From: [Streptosporangium] indianense
Lineage (GTDB): Bacteria; Actinomycetota; Actinomycetes; Streptomycetales; Streptomycetaceae
NCBI RefSeq assembly: GCF_021474405.1
Contig: NZ_JAKEIO010000067.1
Location: 1-39,276, forward strand
Reading direction: 5' to 3'
Length of the DNA stretch: 39,276 nucleotides
This document shows, piece by piece, positions 7,538 through 15,386 of this stretch. The position numbers were made by a program, and so were the translations under genes. Every line of letters starts with the position of its first letter. Position 1 is the first letter of the stretch. Under the pieces are notes generated by a model. It searched no databases. It saw nothing but the letters and a program-made list of their open reading frames with translations, and was not told the DNA's origin.

Positions 7538-7624
7538 TCCTCCAGCCTGCCGCATCAGAGGCGCGCTCCCGCGCAACCGTGCTTACGGTGGTCCCAGGAC
7601 GACGACCGAAAGGGACGTGCGGCG

Positions 7625-8098
7625 ATGACTGACATGACCGAGAACCGGGGCGGGGAGTCCGAGACACCGGCGGCGCGCAGGAGCCCGCTGGTCAAGCGCG
7701 GGGGAGGGGACCCGGGTTCCCGGGGCCGGACGACCATCGCGGACGGCGTGGTGGAGAAGATCGCCGGGCTCGCCGCACGCGACGTCGACGGCGTGCACGC
7801 CATGGGCAGCGGCCTGTCCCGCACCTTCGGCGCCGTGCGCGACCGGGTGCCCGGCGGCGCCAAGTCGGTGACGCGCGGGGTGAAGGCCGAGGTCGGTGAG
7901 GTCCAGGCGGCCCTCGACCTGGAGATCGTCGTCGAATACGGCGTGTCGATCGCCGATGTGGCCCGGGGCGTGCGGGAGAACGTCATCAACGCCGTGGAGC
8001 GGATGACCGGTCTCGAGGTCGTCGAGGTCAACATCGCGGTGAGCGACGTGAAGCTGCCGGACGAGGAGGAAGAGGAACCGGAGCGCCGGATCCAGTGA
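7625..8098 (+). CDS. Asp23/Gls24 family envelope stress protein
   Basis: A 157-residue protein whose core (TTIADGVVEKIAGLAARDVDGVHAM, then VQAALDLEIVVEYGVSIADVARGVRENVINAVERMTGLEVVEVNIAVSDV) is a clear Asp23 domain at about residues 37-145. The N-terminus is disordered and the tail is acidic (DEEEEEPE). In Firmicutes, Asp23 forms membrane-associated assemblies through AmaP and takes part in cell-envelope homeostasis. It is the first gene of a five-gene run with the AmaP-like protein last. The start has AGGGA nine bases upstream. Confidence 0.9.
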   Translation: MTDMTENRGGESETPAARRSPLVKRGGGDPGSRGRTTIADGVVEKIAGLAARDVDGVHAMGSGLSRTFGAVRDRVPGGAKSVTRGVKAEVGEVQAALDLEIVVEYGVSIADVARGVRENVINAVERMTGLEVVEVNIAVSDVKLPDEEEEEPERRIQ

Positions 8099-8144
8099 GG
8101 CACGGGCCATCGGACACCACAGCGGCTAGGGAGCTGAGAAGCGC

Positions 8145-8327
8145 ATGAGCATGGCCGTGGTCGGCATGATCGCCGGCATGGCGCTGGCCTTCGCCGGATA
8201 CTTCGGCGGATTCGGTGCCTTCGTGCTGGTGGCGGCATTGGGCGCCGTCGGCTTCGTCGTGGGCCGGTTCCTGGACGGGGACATGGACTTCGGTGACTTC
8301 TTCCGCGTCCGTGAACGGCGGCGGTGA
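8145..8327 (+). CDS. Small membrane protein, DUF2273-like
   Basis: A 60-residue peptide with two glycine- and alanine-rich hydrophobic segments (about 3-20 and 22-41) and an acidic-then-basic tail (RFLDGDMDFGDFF, RVRERRR). The pattern of a hydrophobic hairpin followed by G-x-x-x-GRFLDGD resembles DUF2273 peptides, which accompany Asp23/AmaP in Firmicutes. Its stop overlaps the next start by four bases, so it is translationally coupled to the second asp23 gene. Confidence 0.75.
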   Translation: MSMAVVGMIAGMALAFAGYFGGFGAFVLVAALGAVGFVVGRFLDGDMDFGDFFRVRERRR

Positions 8328-8707
8328 CGCCTGTGAGCACGGGGGCCGGTGAACTCGACAGACCGCTGCCCGTCGTCCCGCCGGGCGAGCGCGGCGCGAC
8401 GCGGATCGCCGACCGGGTCGTGGCGAAGATCGCCTCGCAGGCGGCCCGCGAGGCCGTCGGCACGCTGCCGCCCGACGCCGGACGACCCTCCGCGTCCGTC
8501 GCCGTCCACCATGAAGTCGCCCACGTCCGGGTCCACGTCGAACTCGACTACCCCTGCGACATCGGTGCCCGCTGCGGCAGCGTGCGGCGCCGGGTCGTCG
8601 AGCGGGTGGGGGACCTGGTGGGCATGCAGGTGCCGGAGGTCGTCGTCCAGGTGGAGCGGCTCCACCTGGCCGCGGCGCCCGGCACGGTACAGGGGAGGAC
8701 GCGATGA
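8324..8707 (+). CDS. Second Asp23 family protein
   Basis: A 127-residue Asp23-type protein: GATRIADRVVAKIASQAAREAVG, then HVRVHVELDYPCDIGARCGSVRRRVVERVGDLVGM and VPEVVVQVERL. It is shorter and more divergent than the first copy and lacks its acidic tail. The GTG at 8324 overlaps the preceding stop (GTGA); a second in-frame GTG at 8333 is an alternative. Its 3' end overlaps the next gene by ATGA. Two non-identical Asp23 proteins in one operon suggest a hetero-assembly. Confidence 0.85.
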   Translation: MTPVSTGAGELDRPLPVVPPGERGATRIADRVVAKIASQAAREAVGTLPPDAGRPSASVAVHHEVAHVRVHVELDYPCDIGARCGSVRRRVVERVGDLVGMQVPEVVVQVERLHLAAAPGTVQGRTR

Positions 8708-9402
8708 GCGAACCCCGGGACCGGGAAGAACCTCCCGAGGGCACCACGCAGCGGCTGCCCGTCCTCGACGAGCAGGAGCCGCGCGACGGCGACGAACCCG
8801 GCCGCTCCGATGCGCCGGACGCCCACGAGCCGGCCGCCGAGGCCGGTGAGGGCGGCGGCCACGAGGGCCGCTTCTGGTCGGCGCGCCGCGTCCCCGCGGC
8901 CATCGTCGCCCTGCTGCTCCTGGGCCTGGCCGGGCTGTTCCTCTACGACATCGTTTCCGTGCGCGCCGGCCGGCCCGGGATGCACTGGCGCAAGGAACTG
9001 GCTCGGCAACTGGCCGAGAAGCCCCTCGACGACACCTGGGTGCTCGTCGGCGCCGGTGTCGCCGCCGTCCTCGGCCTGTGGCTGCTGCTCCTGGCCGCCA
9101 CACCCGGCCTGCGGGCCCTGCTCCCCATGCGGCGCAGACACCCCGGGGTCCGTGCCGGACTGCACCGGGACGCCGCCGCCACCGCGCTGCGGGACCGGGC
9201 CATGGAGGTGGCCGGCGTGCAGTCGGCACGGGTACGGGTGCGCCGCAGGCGGGCGGACGTGCGCGCGATGGCGCACTTCAGAGAAGTGGACGACGTACGG
9301 ACCGATCTGGACGCCGTGCTCGCCGACGCGGTCAAGGGGCTGGGGCTGTCCCGTACGCCCTCGCTGTCGGTGCGCGTCCGGCGGCCCGGCCGGAAGGGGT
9401 GA
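8704..9402 (+). CDS. DUF6286 membrane protein of the Asp23 operon
   Basis: 232 residues. An acidic disordered N-terminus (1-58) is followed by two transmembrane segments (about 63-84 and 112-133) and a cytoplasmic basic C-terminal domain (RDRAMEVAGVQSARVRVRRRRADVRAM) with the alpha/beta pattern also seen in AmaP and Asp23. I recall this family as DUF6286. It overlaps the previous gene by four bases, has a strong GGGGAGGA ribosome site, and lies six bases before the AmaP-like gene. It probably anchors or bridges Asp23 proteins at the membrane. Confidence 0.8.
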   Translation: MSEPRDREEPPEGTTQRLPVLDEQEPRDGDEPGRSDAPDAHEPAAEAGEGGGHEGRFWSARRVPAAIVALLLLGLAGLFLYDIVSVRAGRPGMHWRKELARQLAEKPLDDTWVLVGAGVAAVLGLWLLLLAATPGLRALLPMRRRHPGVRAGLHRDAAATALRDRAMEVAGVQSARVRVRRRRADVRAMAHFREVDDVRTDLDAVLADAVKGLGLSRTPSLSVRVRRPGRKG

Positions 9403-9408
9403 GCGACG

Positions 9409-9987
9409 GTGCTCCCGATCGCCAACCGCGTGTTCCTCGGCCTGATGGGCCTGGTCCTGCTGGTGCTGGGCGGCTCCGTCCTCGCCGTCGGCCTGGGCGC
9501 CCCCGTGCCCTCGTGGTGGATCCACGACAGCAAGCACGACGTGCTGCTGAGCGACGCCGAGCGCACCCGCTGGCACGACGAGGGCTGGTGGTGGCCGGTC
9601 GTCATCGCCGCCCTGGCGGTTCTGCTGCTGCTCGCCCTGTGGTGGCTCGTCGCGGTCCTGCGCCGGCGCCGCCTCGCCGAGGTCCTCGTCGACACCGGCG
9701 ACGGCGAGGGGGCCCTGCTGCGCGGCCGGGCCCTGGAGGACGTCCTCACCCAGGAGGCGGCGCACGTCGACGGCGTGGACGGAGCCCGCGCCCACCTGAA
9801 GGGGCACCGCCGCACCCCCGAAGCCCACGTACGCCTGGCACTGGAGCCGCACGTGGACCCGGGGACGGCCCTGACCGACTTCACGACCGGCGCCCTGGCC
9901 CACGCGAAACGATCGGCGGGTCTCGAGTCACTTCCGGCCGAGGTACGCCTGCGGGGCGTCAAGCACGGCGCGGAACGAGTGAGTTGA
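9409..9987 (+). CDS. amaP: Alkaline shock membrane anchor AmaP-like protein
   Basis: 192 residues with two transmembrane segments (about 6-28 and 60-84), an extracytoplasmic loop rich in Trp, and a C-terminal cytoplasmic domain (ALEDVLTQEAAHVDGVDGARAHL ... EVRLRGV) like that of AmaP, which tethers Asp23 to the membrane in staphylococci. GTG at 9409 follows the previous stop by six bases, with AAGGGG upstream. It is the last gene of the run and is convergent with the SDR gene 40 bp on. Confidence 0.8.
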   Translation: MLPIANRVFLGLMGLVLLVLGGSVLAVGLGAPVPSWWIHDSKHDVLLSDAERTRWHDEGWWWPVVIAALAVLLLLALWWLVAVLRRRRLAEVLVDTGDGEGALLRGRALEDVLTQEAAHVDGVDGARAHLKGHRRTPEAHVRLALEPHVDPGTALTDFTTGALAHAKRSAGLESLPAEVRLRGVKHGAERVS

Positions 9988-10027
9988 CGACGCACTCCAG
10001 GGGCACGCCCCCAAGGGCACGCAGCGG

Positions 10028-10783
10028 TCAGAACCCGTGGCGGGCGCCTCCGTCGACGGGCACCATCACACCGGTCAGGTAGGAAGCGGCCGGCGACAAC
10101 AAGAACGCCGCCACCCGCCCGAACTCCTCCGGGGTCCCGTACCGCCGCAGCGGAATGCGCGACTCCGACGCGGCCCGGGTCGCCTCGGGATCAGCCGACA
10201 GCGCGTCCAGCTGCCGCACCCGGTCGGTGTCGATCCGCCCCGGCAGGACACCGACGACCCGGATGCCCCGCGGCCCCAGCTCGTCGGAGAGCGACTTGGC
10301 GAAGCCCGCGAGCCCCGGCCGCAGCCCGTTCGAGATGGTCAGCCCCGGGATCGGCTCGTACACGGACCCGGACAGCACGAACCCGATGACGCTCCCGGCC
10401 TCCATCTCGGCGGCCGCGGCGCGAGCCAGCCGCACCGCACCGAGGAACACCGACTCGAACGCCGCCTGCCACTGCTCGTCGGTGTTGTCCGCGACGAACC
10501 CGGCCGGCGGCCCGCCCACGCTGACGAGGACACCGTTGAAACGGCCGAAGTGCTCCCGGGCGGCCCCGATCAGCCGGTTTGCCGCCTCCGGGTCGGCGTT
10601 GTCGACGGCCACTCCGACCGCGTTCGCTCCCAGCTCGGCCGCTGCTTCGGCGACACTCTTCTCGTCCCGCCCCGAGACGACCACCTTCGCCCCGTCCGCG
10701 ACCAGCTGGCGCGCGGTGGCGTTGCCGAGGCCCCGCGTGGCCCCGGTGACGACGTACACCCGGTCCTTCAGTCCAAGATCCAT
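10028..10783 (-). CDS. SDR family oxidoreductase with non-canonical active site
   Basis: A 251-residue Rossmann-fold protein. The dinucleotide motif TGATRGLG is at residues 14-21 and the C-terminus (GVMVPVDGGARHGF) is standard. The usual NNAG is SVGGPPAG, and the catalytic Tyr-x3-Lys falls on Ser-x3-Arg (ISNGLRPGLAGFAKSL). I recall a recognised SDR subgroup with GGPP and SN-x2-R, often mislabelled 3-oxoacyl-ACP reductase, so this is probably not a sequencing error. Catalysis is uncertain. It starts five bases after the GH15 stop, so the two genes form an operon; AGGGA precedes the ATG. Confidence 0.85.
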   Translation of the reverse strand: MDLGLKDRVYVVTGATRGLGNATARQLVADGAKVVVSGRDEKSVAEAAAELGANAVGVAVDNADPEAANRLIGAAREHFGRFNGVLVSVGGPPAGFVADNTDEQWQAAFESVFLGAVRLARAAAAEMEAGSVIGFVLSGSVYEPIPGLTISNGLRPGLAGFAKSLSDELGPRGIRVVGVLPGRIDTDRVRQLDALSADPEATRAASESRIPLRRYGTPEEFGRVAAFLLSPAASYLTGVMVPVDGGARHGF

Positions 10784-10788
10784 GGTCC

Positions 10789-12573
10789 CTATCCTGCCCC
10801 GTTCCCACCGAACAGGGCGAGGGCGGTGTTCACCAGCCCGATGTGGCTGAACGCCTGCGGGAAGTTGCCGAGGTGCCGGCCGGTCACCGGGTCGAACTCC
10901 TCGGACAGCAGCCCGACGTCGTTGGCGAGCCCCGCCAGCCGCTCGAACAGCTCCCGGGCCTCCTTGGTGCGGCCCGTCATGTACAGGGCATCCGCGAGCC
11001 AGAACGAGCACACCAGGAAGACGCCCTCGCCGCCGGGCAGCCCGTCGACGGCGGCTTCCTCCGTGCTGTAGCGGCGCAGGAAGCCGCCGTGGGCCAGCTC
11101 TGCGCGGACCGCGTCGATCGTGCCGATCACCCGCGGATCGTCCGGCGGCAGGAATCCGACGCGGGGGATGAGCAGCAGCGCGGCGTCCAGTTCGCGTGAG
11201 CCGTAGGACTGCGTGAAGGTGTTGCGCTCGGCGTCGTAGCCCTTCTCGCACACCTCCTCGTGCACCTCGTCGCGCAGCGCCCGCCAGCCGTCCAGGTCGC
11301 CGTCCAGCTCCGGATGGTGCTCCAGGGTGCGTACGGCACGGTCGGCGGCCACCCACACCATCACCTTCGAGTGCACGAACTGGCGCCGGCCGCCGCGCAC
11401 CTCCCACAGCCCCTCGTCCGGCTGCTGCCAGTGGGTGCGCAGGAAGTCCATCAGCGCCCTCTGCAGCGCCCACACGTCCGGCTGCGGGGACAGGCCCGAC
11501 TCGCGGGCCAGCGACAGGGAGTCCATGACCTCGCCGTAGACGTCCAGCTGGAGCTGGTTCACGGCGTCGTTGCCGATGCGTACCGGGGCGGAATCGACGA
11601 AGCCGGAGAGCCACGGCAGTTCGAACTCCGGCAGCCGCCGCTCGCCCGCCACGCCGTACATGATCTGCAGGTCGGCCGGATCGCCCGCGACCGCGCGCAG
11701 CAGCCAGTTCCGCCAGGCCTCCGCCTCCTCCTGGTAGCCCGCGGCGAGCAGCGCGTTCAGGGTGAGGGTGGAGTCGCGCAGCCAGCAGTAGCGGTAGTCC
11801 CAGTTGCGCACCCCGCCCGGTTCCTCGGGCAGGGAGGTGGTGGGGGCGGCGACGATGCCGCCCGTCGGGGCGTAGGTGAGCGCCTTGAGGGTGATCAGGG
11901 AGCGGACGACGGCGTCCCGGTACGGACCGTCGTAGCGGCAGCGCGAGACCCAGGCCCGCCAGTCCTCCACGCTGTGGCGCAGTGCGTCGAACGGGTCGAT
12001 GAGCGGCGGGCGCGGTTCGTGGGAGGGGTGCCAGGTCAGGACGAAGGCGACCTTTTCCCCCTTCTTGACGGTGAACTCCGCGTGGGTGCCGAAGTCCTCG
12101 CCCCAGCTGGTCACCTCCGGCTCGCTGCGCAGCCACGTCGAGTCGGGGCCGGCGACCGCGACGCGGTGGCCGTCGGCCTTGCGTACCCAGGGGACGATCG
12201 AGCCGTAGTCGAAGCGCAACTTGAGGGCGCTGTGCAGCGTCACCTCGCCGTCCAGGCCCTCGACGACGCGCACCAGGTCGGGTGCGCGGTCGCGTTGGGG
12301 CATCAGGTCGGTGACCCGGACGGACCCCTGCTCCGTCTCCCACTCGGTGTCCAGGACGAGAGTGTCGCGGCGGTAGGCGCGCCGGGTGCAGCGGTCGGCC
12401 CCCACGGGGGCGATGCGCCAGTAGCCGTTGTCCTCGTCGCCGAGCAGTCGGGCGAAGCAGGAGGCCGAGTCGAAGCGGGGCAGGCACAGCCAGTCGACGG
12501 ATCCGTCCATACCGACCAGGGCCGCGGTCTGTTCGTCTCCGATGAGCGCGTAGTCCTCGATGCTGGGGTGCAC
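10789..12573 (-). CDS. Glycoside hydrolase family 15 protein
   Basis: A 594-residue GH15 protein of the glucoamylase/trehalase type. An N-terminal beta domain (IEDYALIGDEQTAALV, MDGSVDWLCLPRFDS) leads into an (alpha/alpha)6 barrel with NWDYRYCWLRDST. The likely acid is the Glu of GLWEVRGG and the likely base the first Glu of SEEFDPVTGR. Actinobacterial relatives act on trehalose or on maltodextrins; the substrate cannot be told here. There is no signal peptide, so it is cytoplasmic. GTG 12573 (GGGAA about ten bases upstream) gives the usual N-terminus; a TTG at 12606 is the alternative. Confidence 0.9.
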   Translation of the reverse strand: MHPSIEDYALIGDEQTAALVGMDGSVDWLCLPRFDSASCFARLLGDEDNGYWRIAPVGADRCTRRAYRRDTLVLDTEWETEQGSVRVTDLMPQRDRAPDLVRVVEGLDGEVTLHSALKLRFDYGSIVPWVRKADGHRVAVAGPDSTWLRSEPEVTSWGEDFGTHAEFTVKKGEKVAFVLTWHPSHEPRPPLIDPFDALRHSVEDWRAWVSRCRYDGPYRDAVVRSLITLKALTYAPTGGIVAAPTTSLPEEPGGVRNWDYRYCWLRDSTLTLNALLAAGYQEEAEAWRNWLLRAVAGDPADLQIMYGVAGERRLPEFELPWLSGFVDSAPVRIGNDAVNQLQLDVYGEVMDSLSLARESGLSPQPDVWALQRALMDFLRTHWQQPDEGLWEVRGGRRQFVHSKVMVWVAADRAVRTLEHHPELDGDLDGWRALRDEVHEEVCEKGYDAERNTFTQSYGSRELDAALLLIPRVGFLPPDDPRVIGTIDAVRAELAHGGFLRRYSTEEAAVDGLPGGEGVFLVCSFWLADALYMTGRTKEARELFERLAGLANDVGLLSEEFDPVTGRHLGNFPQAFSHIGLVNTALALFGGNGAG

Positions 12574-12747
12574 GGAGTGCGGGTTCCCGGCAAGAGGGCG
12601 CGGCAATCAGGGCCGGGGCCGGGGGAGTGACGTCCCGTGACCGGCAGGGGCGGGGCGTCGGGTTCGGGGCGCTGCGCCACCTCTCCGAGCCGGGGGGGGC
12701 GACGCGCGAGGCCCTCGCCCCCGCCGCGCGGCGTCCGGTCGCGGTGT

Positions 12748-13545
12748 CTACACCGCCGCCGGCTCGGTCTCCGTGGTGTCGGATTCCCCGGCCGCCTTGC
12801 GGGCCCGGTCCCGGGCCTCGCGGCGGGCCAGGACCACCCAGCCGACCGGGACCGCCGCGGAGAACAGCCACCACTGGATGGCGTACGCGTAGTTCAGCGC
12901 CGCGTCCTCCTTGCCGGGGTTGCCCAGCAGCTCGGGGACGTCACCCTTGGGCTCGGGAGCGGTCTGGGCGATGTAGCCGCCGAGCACCCGGGCGTCCAGC
13001 CGGCGGGCCTGCTGCTCGCTGTTGATCAGCATGATCTGCCGGTCCGGCAGGCCCCGGAGGTTCTTGATGCCGCTCGCGGCGGTCGTCTCGTCGGGCATCA
13101 GCCGCCCCTCGACGGTGATCTCGCCGTCCGGCGGTGCGGGAACCTTCGGGTACGTGGTCTGGCTGGGGCCGGTGGAGGGGATCCAGCCCCGGTTGACCAG
13201 CAGCACCTTGCCGTCGTCGAGGACGAAGGGGGTGAGTACGTGGTAGCCGACCTCGTCGTCGGAGTTGGTACGGCGCCGCACGACGACCTCGTCCTGCGTG
13301 TCGAAGCGGCCCTGCGCCGTCACCGTGCGGTACCGCTCGGCGCTGGTCACGGTGTGCCCGGGCGCGGTCAGCCGTTCCACGGGCACCGGATCGGCCGCCA
13401 GCGCGTCGGTGACCAGCTGGTTCCGGGCGGTGCGCTCCTCGTAGCGATGCATCTGCCAGATGCCCAGCCTGATCATCGTGGGGATGAGGATCAGGGCGAT
13501 CAGCGTGAGGATCACCCACTGCCGGGACATCAGGAAGCGGTACAC
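12748..13545 (-). CDS. SURF1 family cytochrome oxidase assembly protein
   Basis: 265 residues with the two-membrane-segment SURF1 layout: an N-terminal segment (WVILTLIALILIPTMIRLGIWQ) followed by HRYEERTARN, a large extracytoplasmic domain with VLLVNRGWIP, and a C-terminal segment (YAIQWWLFSAAVPVGWVVL) before a charged tail. SURF1 helps insert heme during aa3-type oxidase assembly. GTG 13545 is chosen because relatives start at YRFL; ATG 13530 is the next candidate. The start codon lies inside a perfect hairpin. The gene for a small zinc protein lies upstream on the same strand, 49 bp away. Confidence 0.9.
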   Translation of the reverse strand: MYRFLMSRQWVILTLIALILIPTMIRLGIWQMHRYEERTARNQLVTDALAADPVPVERLTAPGHTVTSAERYRTVTAQGRFDTQDEVVVRRRTNSDDEVGYHVLTPFVLDDGKVLLVNRGWIPSTGPSQTTYPKVPAPPDGEITVEGRLMPDETTAASGIKNLRGLPDRQIMLINSEQQARRLDARVLGGYIAQTAPEPKGDVPELLGNPGKEDAALNYAYAIQWWLFSAAVPVGWVVLARREARDRARKAAGESDTTETEPAAV

Positions 13546-13575
13546 CCCACGACCGTACAACTCGGTCGTGGGGTG
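13543..13575 (-). promoter_or_regulatory. Perfect 13-bp hairpin covering the SURF1 start codon
   Basis: CACCCCACGACCG at 13543-13555 pairs perfectly with CGGTCGTGGGGTG at 13563-13575 around a seven-base loop. In the transcript the second arm ends with the GTG start and the G-run before it. It could be the terminator of the upstream zinc-protein gene, a structure that hides the SURF1 start, or both. Confidence 0.65.
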
Positions 13576-13594
13576 CATTCAGTCGGGTACGGGT

Positions 13595-13828
13595 TCAGAC
13601 CTTGTCGACAATTCCTGCCTTTCCCTCCGCCCGGGCGCAGTGGGCGCCGCAGTACCAGTGGCCCTCGACCTCGACGCCCTGGCCGATGATCTGCACCCGG
13701 CAGTGCTCGCAGATGGGGGCCATACGGTGGATCGCGCAGGAGAAGCAGTCGAAGACGTGCACCGCGCCCTGCGCGTGCACCTCGAAGGTCATTCCGTACT
13801 GATTGCCACATACCTCACAGGTCGCCAT
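13595..13828 (-). CDS. Small Cys-rich zinc-binding protein
   Basis: 77 residues with four pairs of likely metal ligands: CEVC near the start, CFSC, CEHC, and YCGAHC. The last part, CEHCRVQIIGQGVEVEG then WYCGAHCA, looks like a treble-clef knuckle similar to LIM or prokaryotic metallothionein folds. Function is unknown. The ATG at 13828 gives the standard-looking N-terminus MATCEVCG, but no ribosome site is visible, so the message may be leaderless. Confidence 0.75.
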   Translation of the reverse strand: MATCEVCGNQYGMTFEVHAQGAVHVFDCFSCAIHRMAPICEHCRVQIIGQGVEVEGHWYCGAHCARAEGKAGIVDKV

Positions 13829-13995
13829 GCGCCACAGGGTGAGCCGTCGGCCCCGCGCGGGCGAGCGGGCGCCGGGCGAGTCGCCCGGCAATCACCCGTC
13901 CGTACGGTCGCCCTGCCGGGCGGGCAGTCCTGAAGGGCGGCTCTACGGGAAGGGTCACCCCTGCGAGGCGGGCGGCCCCGTGGGATGGGCCACCC

Positions 13996-14110
13996 CTGCG
14001 GCGCCGGTCACCCCTGCCCTCCGCGGCGCCGGGTCAGCCCTGCCCTCCGCGGCGCCGGTCAGCTCTGCCCTCCGCGGCGCCGGGCAGCCCTGTCTTCTGC
14101 GGGGCGGCTA
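13996..14110. repeat. Degenerate tandem repeat, about 25-26 bp
   Basis: Three good copies of CTGCCCTCCGCGGCGCCGG start near 14014, 14040 and 14065, with partial copies on both sides (near 13996 and 14090). The array fills the space after the exonuclease stop at 14108. It is very GC-rich and each unit contains a GGCGCC palindrome. It is probably a slippage-prone array and could also block transcription. Confidence 0.7.
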
Positions 14111-15109
14111 CCCCTCCGTCGCCGGCTCCACGTCGGCGAGGAGCTGTCCGAACGCCGCCTCGTCCACGACCGGCGTGCCGAACTGCCGGGCCTTGACGAC
14201 CTTGCTGGTGCCCGAGTCCGGGTCGTTCGTGACGAGTAGGCTGGTGAGACGGGACAGGCTCGTGGCCACATGCAGCCCGGCCTCGGTCGCGCGGTCCTCC
14301 AGCAGGTCCCGCTCGGTGGAGGTGTCGCCGGAGAAGGCGACCCGCATGCCCTGCTTGAGCCGCCCGCCCGCCTCGTAACGCCCGGGGTTGGGGTAGGGGC
14401 AGGCGGGGCGCTTGCGGGACGGGCGCCAACTGCTCGGCCGGTAGCCGCCGTAGCCTCCGGGGCCCGCTTGCCGGCCGATGGCGGGCGCGGCGGGGCGGTC
14501 GGTCCACTCGGTCAGCGGCCGGCACTCGTGCAGCGGCAGCCGTACGTTGTTCGCCGCCGCCGCCCGCAGGCTCGGCCGGAACGCCTCCGCCAGCACGCGC
14601 GCGTCGTCCAGGGCGTGGTGAGCCCGCTGCTGCACGACGCCGAAGTGCGCCGCGAGGGACTCCAGCTTGTGGTTGGGCAACGGCAGCCCGAGCTCCTTGG
14701 AGAGCGCGATGGTGCACAGCCGCTGCCGCACCGGCGCCTCGCGCTCGGCGCGCGCGTACTCCCGGGCGATCATCTGCCAGTCGAAGACGGCGTTGTGCGC
14801 GACGAGCACCCGTCCCTCCAGCCGGGCCGCGAACTCCCCGGCGATGTCCGGGAAGAGGGGCGCCCCTTCGAGTGCCTCGCTCGTCAGTCCGTGGATCCAC
14901 ACCGGGCCCGGGTCGCGCTCGGGGTTGACCGTCGTGTACCAGTGGTCCTCGACCTCGCCGCGCTCGTCCAGCCGGTAGACCGCCGCGGAGATGATGCGGT
15001 CGTCCCGGGCCAGGCCCGTGGTCTCCACGTCAACGACCGCGTATCCCTTGGGGTACGCGGCCGGCCACGGCGTGGCCGAGAACACTGCGGTCGTCAGGTC
15101 TTCCAGCAT
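14108..15109 (-). CDS. DEDDh 3'-5' exonuclease with C-terminal BRCT domain
   Basis: 333 residues. The N-terminal half is a DnaQ-type exonuclease: Asp27 and Glu29 in DVETTGL, Asp110 in AHNAVFDW, and His164 and Asp169 in HHALDDA, all present. A variable Pro/Arg-rich linker (about 205-240) leads to a BRCT domain (GMRVAFSGDTSTERDLLEDRATEAG, TSLLVTNDPDSGTSKVVKAR). It resembles proofreading or repair exonucleases of actinobacteria rather than the replicative epsilon subunit. The ATG at 15109 has AGGGA upstream. It is divergent from the sterol-desaturase gene. Confidence 0.9.
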   Translation of the reverse strand: MLEDLTTAVFSATPWPAAYPKGYAVVDVETTGLARDDRIISAAVYRLDERGEVEDHWYTTVNPERDPGPVWIHGLTSEALEGAPLFPDIAGEFAARLEGRVLVAHNAVFDWQMIAREYARAEREAPVRQRLCTIALSKELGLPLPNHKLESLAAHFGVVQQRAHHALDDARVLAEAFRPSLRAAAANNVRLPLHECRPLTEWTDRPAAPAIGRQAGPGGYGGYRPSSWRPSRKRPACPYPNPGRYEAGGRLKQGMRVAFSGDTSTERDLLEDRATEAGLHVATSLSRLTSLLVTNDPDSGTSKVVKARQFGTPVVDEAAFGQLLADVEPATEG

Positions 15110-15223
15110 GGTCCCTGAGGATACGGGCCGTGACTGACACCGCCGTCCGTCAGGTGCGCCCAGGATCTCTTCCGATACCCCCTCAGGCGTGTTGTCCGGG
15201 TTGTCCGTTCGAAGGGTGTACGT

Positions 15224-15246
15224 CTGATCGGTCCTCAGTCGATCAG
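15224..15246. promoter_or_regulatory. Inverted repeat CTGATCG-N9-CGATCAG
   Basis: A perfect seven-base inverted repeat in the 277-bp divergent gap between the exonuclease and sterol-desaturase genes. Both arms contain GATC, so Gbn could also occupy it. TAATAC, about 55 bp before the desaturase ATG, could be a -10 element, but no matching -35 is convincing. The rest of the gap shows nothing definite. Confidence 0.35.
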
Positions 15247-15386
15247 CCGGTCGCCGCGTCCTCCGACGTCCGACTTCGCCCCGTTCCGGATTGGCGGAGA
15301 TCGCCAAGAAGCAAGCGCGTACCGTCGGTAATACTTGTGGGTAACAACGTCTAGTCGGGGCTGGACGCCGGACCTACGGTGCTTGC

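Noticed and set aside
13996..14110. CRISPR array
   Set aside because: Units are contiguous and degenerate with no unique spacers, and no cas genes are present.
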